Source of the DNA: Myxococcaceae bacterium
GTDB taxonomy: Bacteria > Myxococcota > Myxococcia > Myxococcales > Myxococcaceae
Reading direction: 5' to 3'
Assembly (NCBI GenBank): GCA_018262385.1
Contig: JAGSPQ010000422.1
Coordinates: forward strand, 1 to 5,743
DNA: 5,743 nt
Shown: positions 1-5,743 of the stretch, one piece after another
Layout of the letters: each line of letters starts with the position of its first letter
Numbering within the stretch: position 1 is the first letter of the stretch
The notes under the pieces: model-generated
Told to the model about the DNA's origin: nothing
The model's input: the letters and a program-made list of their open reading frames with translations, nothing else
Databases searched by the model: none
Position numbers and translations under genes: made by a program

Positions 1-323
1 CAGCGGTCGTCCGCGTCCGGGCTACGGGCGATCGCCGCCTCGAGGTTCGGCTCGCGGTGCTCGTCGAAGTAGCCGAATACCAGCTCGACCCCGCCGATCC
101 AGATCAGGTCTCCGTGGTGGAGCGAGGTCCCCAGCGCCACCGGCGTCTGGTTCACCTCCACCGCGCGCGGCGTCGCCTCCATCAGCAGGCACAGCCCATC
201 GCGCATCAACAGCCGGACGATCGACCCGGGCTTGCCGAGGTCGAGCTCCGGCCCGCCAATCACGAACTCGTGGCCGTCTTCCGGAAGCCGGACCCGCCGC
301 GCCGTGAGGCGGGCGGGATCCAA
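1..323 (-). CDS. FHA-like domain protein, C-terminus beyond the left edge
   Basis: This is the reading frame opening TTG GAT CCC at 323 and running off the window with no stop (107 codons visible). Residues about 9-84 read as a forkhead-associated (FHA) beta-sandwich: RRVRLPEDGHEFVIGG near the front, and VEVNQTPVALGTSLHHGD followed by LIWIGGVELVF at residues 55-83, which fits the family pattern of VNG, then L..GD.I.IG...L.F. FHA domains normally bind phosphothreonine, but the conserved Arg after the first IG is Gly here and the Ser-Arg-x-x-His motif is not seen, so binding may be lost. The start is uncertain: the frame has no upstream ATG or GTG. TTG 323 has no clear ribosome site. A CTG at 347-345 overlaps the typA stop as CTGA and has AAGG seven bases upstream, giving an N-terminus MSRAWLKLLDPARL. 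The domain call is fairly secure; the start and the full protein are not. Confidence 0.62.
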   Translation of the reverse strand, partial: MDPARLTARRVRLPEDGHEFVIGGPELDLGKPGSIVRLLMRDGLCLLMEATPRAVEVNQTPVALGTSLHHGDLIWIGGVELVFGYFDEHREPNLEAAIARSPDADDR

Positions 324-343
324 CAGCTTCAGCCACGCCCGAC

Positions 344-2083
<1,740 letters not shown>

Positions 2084-2123
2084 GGAGCCTGTGTCGGAGT
2101 GGAAGGGCGGGGCCTATACAGGT

Positions 2124-3014
2124 CTACGCGGACTTAGACAATCGCGCTGGCCCGACCCGGGTTTGAAGAAAGTGCTGGATCCGGTCATTGACCAGCGAAG
2201 AACGTTCTAACGGCGCAGTGTGACTTCCGCCCGGGACAAACAGGTAGTCGCAGCCGGGGATGTGGTTGGCCATCCGCTCCGAGAGCCAGACGGGGGTGAA
2301 GCGGTCGATTTCTCCTCCGACCACCAGCACCGGGACGTCGACGTGCGGCAGGTGGTCCCAGGCCGAGTGGTCCTTGAGCGAGTCGAGGGTCCGCACGAAC
2401 ATCAGCGGGTCCATCTTCGACAGGTGCTCCAGATAGGGCCAGAAGTCGTCCCGGGCGAGCAGGTCGCGGTTCAGCTCGGTGCGCAGGGAAAACTCCAGTG
2501 CGACCGAGGTCTTGAGCCTCGAGGTGATCCGCCGGGCGAGGTGGGGGGCCTTCTCGACCGCCGCCCGGATGAGGGGGAAGGCCTTCCGCAGCAGGGAGTG
2601 GTCGTGCCAGGTGTCGAGCGGGTTGCCGTAGCTGCCGCACAGCAGCACCAGCCCGGCGACCCGGGAGGCGTGGCGGCGGTGGAACTCGAGCGCCACCTGG
2701 ACCCCCATCGAGTGGCCGAAGATCACCGACCGCTCGAGGCCGGCGTGATCCATCAGCCGCAGCAGGTCGCTGCAGCTGAACTCCATTCCGATTCGGGACG
2801 CGTCGGCCGGCACCCCCGACTGCCCGTGGCCCCGGTAGTGCCAGCGCAGCACCCGCTGGTTCTGCCGCAACACCGGCAGCAGGTACTTCCAGACGAAGCC
2901 GTCACAGCCCAGCCCGTCGCACAGCACCGCCGACGGCTCGCCGTCGCCCTGGACCTGGAACCACAGATCGGCCCCGGGGTCGGTCTGCAGAAAGTCCTGG
3001 CGGAAGTAGCTCAC
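2124..3014 (-). CDS. Alpha/beta-fold hydrolase, translationally coupled to the activator
   Basis: The 296-residue product is a compact alpha/beta hydrolase close to usual family length. Residues 31-44 carry LCDGLGCDGFVWKY, which occupies the oxyanion-loop position, and RGHGQSG (61-67) is typical. The nucleophile elbow is FGHSMG with Ser102; the acid is probably Asp237 in GGEIDRFTP (233-241), and the base His265 in PGGSHTAPLE (261-270). Thus the catalytic triad looks complete. There is no signal peptide or membrane segment, so it should be cytosolic. A helical cap region lies between about 130 and 215. The substrate cannot be read from the sequence; esters, lactones or acyl adducts are all possible. 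The GTG start at 3014 shares GTGA with the upstream activator's stop, with GAGG about ten bases before it, indicating translational coupling. A much longer open frame continues upstream to 4556, but that part is out-of-frame reading of the activator gene. Confidence 0.92.
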   Translation of the reverse strand: MSYFRQDFLQTDPGADLWFQVQGDGEPSAVLCDGLGCDGFVWKYLLPVLRQNQRVLRWHYRGHGQSGVPADASRIGMEFSCSDLLRLMDHAGLERSVIFGHSMGVQVALEFHRRHASRVAGLVLLCGSYGNPLDTWHDHSLLRKAFPLIRAAVEKAPHLARRITSRLKTSVALEFSLRTELNRDLLARDDFWPYLEHLSKMDPLMFVRTLDSLKDHSAWDHLPHVDVPVLVVGGEIDRFTPVWLSERMANHIPGCDYLFVPGGSHTAPLERSSLVNDRIQHFLQTRVGPARLSKSA

Positions 3015-4621
3015 GTGACGGGCACCTCGGCCTCGTCCTTGTCCTCGTCGACGCCAGGGCGATCGAGCGCGTACTTGGCGATCTTCAGGATCAGGTTCGA
3101 CCGGCTGATCCCCAGCTCCCGCGACAGCTTGCTCTTGTTGTAGCGGGTGCGGGTGAGGCCCTGGCTGATCATCTCGCGCTCGAGCGACTCGACCGCGTCG
3201 TTGAGCTTGCCGGCCAGCGCCATCGGGGTGCGGCTGGCCGACAGCATCGCTCCGTTGGTCGGGGCGACCGCGTCCTTGATCCGGCTGGAGATCAGGTCGC
3301 CGGGGATCACGTCCAGATCGCTGCCGAGGACCAGCAGCCGTTCGATCTCGTTCTCCAGCTCGCGGATGTTTCCCGGCCAGTGGTAGCCGGCGAGGATCGC
3401 CACCGCGTCCGGGCCCAGGCCGCGCGCCCGCTGCCCATCGCGGTGGTGCTTGCGGAAGAAGTGATCGATCAGGATCGGCAGGTCGTCTTTGCGATCGCGC
3501 AGCGGCGGCACCTGCACCCGGATGACGTTGATCCGGTAGTAGAGGTCCTCCCGGAACTCTCCCTTCTTCACCATCTCGGTGAGGTCCTTGTGGGTCGCGG
3601 CGATCACCCGCACGTTCACTTCCTTCAGCGCAGTGCCGCCGACCGGGATGAAGGCTCCCTCTTGCAGCACCCGCAGCAGCTTCACCTGCAGGGCAGGGGA
3701 CATGTCGCCGACTTCGTCGAGGAAGAAGGTGCCGTTGTCGGCCACCTCGAACAGCCCCTTCTTGTCGCGCAGCGCGCCGGTGAAGCTGCCCTTGGTGTGG
3801 CCGAAGAGGGCGCTCTCGAGCAGGTTGTCGTTGAAGGCCGAGCAGTTCTGCACCACGAACGGCTTGTCCTTGCGCGGCCCGTTGTAGTGGATCGCGCGGG
3901 CGACCAGTTCCTTGCCGGTGCCCGAATCGCCGTTGATCAGCACCGTCGAGTCGCTGTTGCAGACCTTCTCCAGCAGCCGGAACACCTCGAGCATCGGGCC
4001 GGACTTGCCGATGATGTTCTCGAACTTGTAGCGATCCGACAGCTCGCTGGAGAGCGACTGGATCGTCTCGTCGCGGCGGGCGAGCTCGGCTTCGTAGTTG
4101 GCGATTTCGTTGACGCCGAACTCGAGCAGGTCGGAGATCTTCTCGACCTCGGCGACTGACATCAGCGGGATCCGCTCGACCGCGCGCTCGAGATCGGTGG
4201 CGCCGTTGTTGAGCTCGCGGATCTTGGTCTTGATCCGCTCGGACTCGGCCGGGCTGACTTCCTGCCGCACGAACCCTTCGACGAACAGCATCCCCTCGTA
4301 CTCGCCGTTGATGTACAGCGGCGCGCCGACGATGTTGAAGCCGAGGTGGCAGTCGTGGAACTGGCTGCGGCGCAGCTTCCGGCTGGTCTTGAACTTGTCG
4401 TGGAGCACCCGCACCGAGCTGGTGCAGCGGTGGAAGCCTTCCTTCGAGAACAGCGACAGCCGGCAGAAGTCGTTGGGGGGAGGGGCGATCTGCCCTTTGC
4501 TCCACTCGAGCACCACCCCGTCTTTGGTGGCGAAGGTGAGCTCCGACCGCCACCACTTCCGCAGGATGTCCCGCAGCATGATGATCGTGTGGAGGTTCTG
4601 GTAACGGTCGAAATCCATCAT
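3011..4621 (-). CDS. Sigma54-dependent transcriptional activator with PocR sensor domain
   Basis: This 536-residue protein is a bacterial enhancer-binding protein. Residues about 15-138 form a PocR-type sensory domain with three cysteines (Cys53, Cys66, Cys91) and the signature CHLGFNIVGAPLYINGEYEG (91-110); PocR domains are thought to bind small organic ligands. A helical linker (about 155-198) leads to the AAA+ domain: Walker A GDSGTGKE (231-238), the sigma54-contact loop GSFTGA (278-283), Walker B FFLDEVGDM (299-307), sensor I VIAATHKDL (339-347), the likely arginine fingers Arg357 and Arg363, and sensor II WPGNIRELEN (415-424). A Fis-type helix-turn-helix lies at about 494-518 (KLSRELGISRSNLILKIAKY). 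The loop has Ser where GAFTGA is usual, but keeps the Phe and Thr needed for sigma54 contact. It has no receiver domain, so it should be ligand- rather than phosphorylation-controlled. The first ATG is at 4621; the adjacent second ATG at 4618 has better ribosome-site spacing. Confidence 0.95.
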   Translation of the reverse strand: MMDFDRYQNLHTIIMLRDILRKWWRSELTFATKDGVVLEWSKGQIAPPPNDFCRLSLFSKEGFHRCTSSVRVLHDKFKTSRKLRRSQFHDCHLGFNIVGAPLYINGEYEGMLFVEGFVRQEVSPAESERIKTKIRELNNGATDLERAVERIPLMSVAEVEKISDLLEFGVNEIANYEAELARRDETIQSLSSELSDRYKFENIIGKSGPMLEVFRLLEKVCNSDSTVLINGDSGTGKELVARAIHYNGPRKDKPFVVQNCSAFNDNLLESALFGHTKGSFTGALRDKKGLFEVADNGTFFLDEVGDMSPALQVKLLRVLQEGAFIPVGGTALKEVNVRVIAATHKDLTEMVKKGEFREDLYYRINVIRVQVPPLRDRKDDLPILIDHFFRKHHRDGQRARGLGPDAVAILAGYHWPGNIRELENEIERLLVLGSDLDVIPGDLISSRIKDAVAPTNGAMLSASRTPMALAGKLNDAVESLEREMISQGLTRTRYNKSKLSRELGISRSNLILKIAKYALDRPGVDEDKDEAEVPVT

Positions 4622-4624
4622 GCG

Positions 4625-4628
4625 CTCC
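4625..4628 (-). promoter_or_regulatory. Ribosome binding site of the activator gene
   Basis: GGAG on the minus strand lies three bases before the first ATG (4621) and six bases before the second, adjacent ATG (4618). The second spacing is closer to the usual optimum, so translation may start at 4618, giving a 535-residue protein. The difference is one methionine. Confidence 0.5.
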
Positions 4629-4640
4629 GAAGCGGGCCGC

Positions 4641-4673
4641 CTTGGGTCAGGACACCCAGGATGCGAAGTGTCC
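4641..4673 (-). promoter_or_regulatory. Two overlapping dyads upstream of the activator start
   Basis: On the plus strand, CTTGGGT (4641-4647) pairs with ACCCAGG (4654-4660) across a six-base loop, with one G-T pair. GGACAC (4650-4655) also pairs perfectly with GTGTCC (4668-4673). The two share bases 4654-4655 and part of each other's loop, so as RNA they could not both form. They lie 20-52 bases upstream of the activator ATG. They could be an operator for the Fis-type domain or alternative leader hairpins; chance is possible for stems this short. Confidence 0.3.
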
Positions 4674-4780
4674 GATAACTAGCCGAAAAATGGCCTGGGA
4701 GCGACCGGAGATGAAGGGTCGAGTGGGGCGATGTGCGGATTGCGCGCTGACGCGGGGCAGATCAGGTATGCGTTGAAAGG

Positions 4781-5338
4781 ATGCGGATCGTGGCCGGGAC
4801 GGTGCGTGGGAGGACCCTCAAGGCGCCCAGACGCGCCGACGTGATCCGCCCCACCGCCGACCGGGTGCGCGAGTCGATCTTCAACGTGCTCGGGCAGACC
4901 TGCGAGGGGCTGACGGTGCTCGATCTGTTCGCCGGCACCGGGGCGCTGGCGTTCGAGGCGCTCTCCCGCGGAGCGACGAAGGCGGTGCTGGTCGACTCGG
5001 GCCGCGAGGCGCAGCAGCTGTGCCGGGAGAACGCCCAGGCGCTGGGCTTCACCCCGGTGGTCGAGGTGCTGCCGCTGCCGGCCGAGCGGGCGGTTGCGAA
5101 GCTGTCGGTGCGCGGAGATCGGTTCGAGCTGATCTTCGCTGATCCTCCCTACGCCCAGACCGCGGTCGACCACCTGCTCGCCTGGCTCACCGCCCACCCG
5201 CTGCTGACCGAAGGGGGACGGCTGGTGCTGGAGCACAGCAAGCACGAGACGGCGCCCGAGGCGGCCGGAGCGTTCACCCGGCTCGATCAGCGGGTCTTCG
5301 GCGAGACGGTGGTGTCGATCTTCGGCTCGGCTCGGTAA
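4781..5338 (+). CDS. rsmD: 16S rRNA (guanine(966)-N2)-methyltransferase RsmD
   Basis: RsmD uses S-adenosylmethionine to methylate N2 of G966 in 16S rRNA during 30S assembly. The 185-residue product matches the family throughout: MRIVAGTVRGRTLKAP at the N-terminus, RPTADRVRESIFNVL (23-37), the SAM-binding motif I VLDLFAGTGALAFEALSRGA (46-65), the acidic end of the next strand VLVDSG (69-74), and the catalytic motif DPPY (121-124). The ending FGETVVSIFGSAR is also usual. ATG 4781 gives the conserved MRI start, but the only purine-rich site, GAAAGG (4775-4780), directly abuts it. GTG 4790 would have better spacing, giving a protein starting MAGTVRG and losing the conserved first three residues. 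An in-frame TGA at 4748-4750 excludes a longer form. In many bacteria coaD follows rsmD; here no gene is seen downstream. Confidence 0.95.
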   Translation: MRIVAGTVRGRTLKAPRRADVIRPTADRVRESIFNVLGQTCEGLTVLDLFAGTGALAFEALSRGATKAVLVDSGREAQQLCRENAQALGFTPVVEVLPLPAERAVAKLSVRGDRFELIFADPPYAQTAVDHLLAWLTAHPLLTEGGRLVLEHSKHETAPEAAGAFTRLDQRVFGETVVSIFGSAR

Positions 5339-5374
5339 CGCGCGCCTCGCCGGCGGCCGGGTCGCGGAGGGTGA

Positions 5375-5402
5375 TCGGACCCCCGATCGGGGTGGTTCGC
5401 GC
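5375..5402 (+). repeat. Hairpin unit, copy 1
   Basis: This 28-base unit aligns with 5508-5535 at 25 of 29 columns, with two single-base gaps. It folds as a six-pair stem (5379-5384 with 5390-5396, one bulged T) around the five-base loop GATCG. A second stem, GTTCGC (5395-5400) with GCGAAC (5405-5410), follows across a four-base loop and shares two bases with the first. Confidence 0.5.
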
Positions 5403-5418
5403 CTGCGAACGCGCGTCT

Positions 5419-5458
5419 CGCTGGCGCAGGGAAAGGACGGCGGGTGCGATCGCCAGCG
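5419..5458 (+). repeat. Stem-loop with eight-base perfect arms
   Basis: CGCTGGCG (5419-5426) is the exact reverse complement of CGCCAGCG (5451-5458), with a 24-base loop. It lies between hairpin copy 1 and the large inverted repeat. No T-run follows, so it is not a standard intrinsic terminator. Confidence 0.4.
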
Positions 5459-5507
5459 GCCCGCTCGTTTGGCCTGGGCAGCCCGGGCTCAGCCACCTCC
5501 ACCGCAG

Positions 5508-5535
5508 TCGGACCACCGACCGGGTGGTTCGGCGC
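5508..5535 (+). repeat. Hairpin unit, copy 2
   Basis: Second copy of the unit at 5375-5402. ACCACC (5512-5517) pairs with GGTGGT (5523-5528) around the loop GACCG, the counterpart of GATCG in copy 1. The following GTTCGGCGC (5527-5535) pairs perfectly with GCGCCGAAC (5571-5579), so the second stem of copy 1 is also represented, with a longer loop. The copy overlaps the inner end of the left arm of the large inverted repeat. Confidence 0.5.
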
Positions 5536-5622
5536 TCTTCCTTGCGTGAGCCGCTCCACCCGCCAGTCCCGCGCCGAACGCTGTCGCGGACAGGTGGACA
5601 AAAGCCACCTCCTCGCAGCCCC

Positions 5623-5673
5623 CCGAGCCGGAGCGCAGACCGAGCCGGAGCGCAGACCGAGCCGAAGCCAGGA
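5623..5673 (+). repeat. Tandem 17-base repeat, two exact copies and one decayed
   Basis: CCGAGCCGGAGCGCAGA occurs at 5623-5639 and again immediately at 5640-5656. A third unit at 5657-5673 starts CCGAGCCGAAGCC and then diverges. A period of 17 is not a multiple of three, which argues against coding sequence here. Confidence 0.75.
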
Positions 5674-5743
5674 AGAGTCGCGGCCGGCCGGGTCGGTGGT
5701 CAGGGCGCGGTGGAGGTGGCTGAGCCCGGGCTACCCAGAACCT

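Larger units (their letters stand above)
4622..4780. promoter_or_regulatory. Divergent intergenic region between the activator and rsmD
   Basis: This 159-base spacer must hold promoters for both directions, because the activator and rsmD are transcribed away from each other. The most A+T-rich patch is 4672-4694, reading GATAACTAG on the plus strand and CTAGTTATC on the minus strand. Either could serve as a -10 element, but no good -35 partner is visible. A search by eye for a sigma54 -24/-12 pair (GG and GC ten bases apart, in TGGC/TTGC context) found none with correct spacing. So self-activation by the neighbouring sigma54 activator is not supported here. Confidence 0.4.
5474..5738. repeat. 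Large imperfect inverted repeat, possible MITE-like element
   Basis: The arm 5474-5521 is the reverse complement of 5691-5738 at 43 of 48 positions. The outer 32 bases (5474-5505 with 5707-5738) differ at one position only, and the inner 11 bases (5511-5521 with 5691-5701) match fully. The spacer is 169 bases, giving a 265-base unit without a coding frame. The outer arm contains the palindrome AGCCCGGGCT. Inside are a nine-pair stem (5527-5535 with 5571-5579), a six-pair hairpin (5592-5597 with 5605-5610) and a tandem 17-base repeat. This layout suits a miniature inverted-repeat element or REP-like pair. No target duplication is evident, but only five bases remain to the right. Confidence 0.6.
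5339..5743. other. Repeat-rich region without a convincing gene
   Basis: About 400 bases from the rsmD stop to the window edge. Short open frames exist on the minus strand, but they overlap the end of rsmD and have the Arg/Pro/Ala-rich composition of unselected GC-rich DNA. Instead of coding signal, the region is dense in inverted and direct repeats, listed separately. No tRNA or terminator with a T-run is seen. It may be a non-autonomous mobile repeat, a structured RNA, or both. Confidence 0.6.

Noticed and set aside
22..336. A 104-codon minus-strand frame starting with GTG at 336.
   Set aside because: It overlaps the FHA-like frame one register off, and its Arg/Gly/Ala/Pro-rich product has no recognisable pattern, whereas the other register reads as an FHA domain.
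2220..3143. A 307-codon plus-strand frame opposite the hydrolase, and a 259-codon one opposite the activator (3380-4159).
   Set aside because: Both are antisense to genes with complete catalytic motifs and show only mirrored composition.
3015..4556. A 513-codon N-terminal extension of the hydrolase frame, giving an apparent 810-residue protein.
   Set aside because: This part is an out-of-frame reading of the sigma54 activator, rich in Arg, Gln, Pro and Ala without motifs. The hydrolase fold is complete from GTG 3014.
4725..4743. A possible sigma54 promoter (GGGGC then TTGC) upstream of rsmD.
   Set aside because: The GG and GC elements are not ten bases apart in any register, so the required spacing is missing.
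5381..5392. The perfect palindrome CCCCGATCGGGG as an rsmD terminator.
   Set aside because: No T-run follows, and it is better explained as part of the duplicated hairpin unit.
5287..5601. A 104-codon minus-strand frame (and a second at 5274-5516) overlapping the end of rsmD.
   Set aside because: They overlap rsmD antisense, cross the repeat structures, and have the Arg/Pro-rich composition of unselected DNA.
5623..5673. The tandem 17-base repeats as a CRISPR array.
   Set aside because: The units are directly adjacent with no spacers, and no cas gene is present.

Overview
The window is a GC-rich bacterial chromosome segment, roughly two-thirds G+C by eye. It carries four genes packed on the minus strand, one gene facing away on the plus strand, and about 400 bases at the right end that hold repeats but no gene. 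A sigma54 activator with a PocR sensor, an FHA-like protein and the sequence style of the typA product suggest a deltaproteobacterium or Myxococcota-type organism. That assignment is an inference; no rRNA or other decisive marker is present.

The minus-strand genes, in order of transcription, are: a PocR-domain sigma54-dependent activator (4621 to 3011); an alpha/beta hydrolase (3014 to 2124) whose GTG start overlaps the activator's TGA; the translational GTPase TypA/BipA (2083 to 344); and the start of an FHA-like protein that runs off the left edge. Junctions are a 4-base overlap, a 40-base gap, and a 20-base gap (or a 4-base CTGA overlap, depending on the FHA start). The spacing suggests an operon. 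The activator and hydrolase look like a sensor/enzyme pair; TypA and the FHA-like protein may simply be co-transcribed.

A 159-base divergent region (4622-4780) separates the activator from rsmD (4781-5338, plus strand), the 16S rRNA m2G966 methyltransferase. It contains two overlapping, mutually exclusive dyads just upstream of the activator start.

From 5339 to the right edge no convincing gene is seen. This stretch contains a duplicated small hairpin unit, a further stem-loop, a large imperfect inverted repeat (48-base arms, 169-base spacer) and a tandem 17-base repeat. It resembles a non-autonomous repeat element or a structured RNA locus more than ordinary spacer.

The points most worth a second look are the apparent in-frame loss of about 34 residues from domain III of TypA, the structured repeat region at the right end, the FHA-like gene that lacks a usual start codon, and the coupled PocR activator/hydrolase pair. 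No complete new multi-gene system can be claimed from this window.
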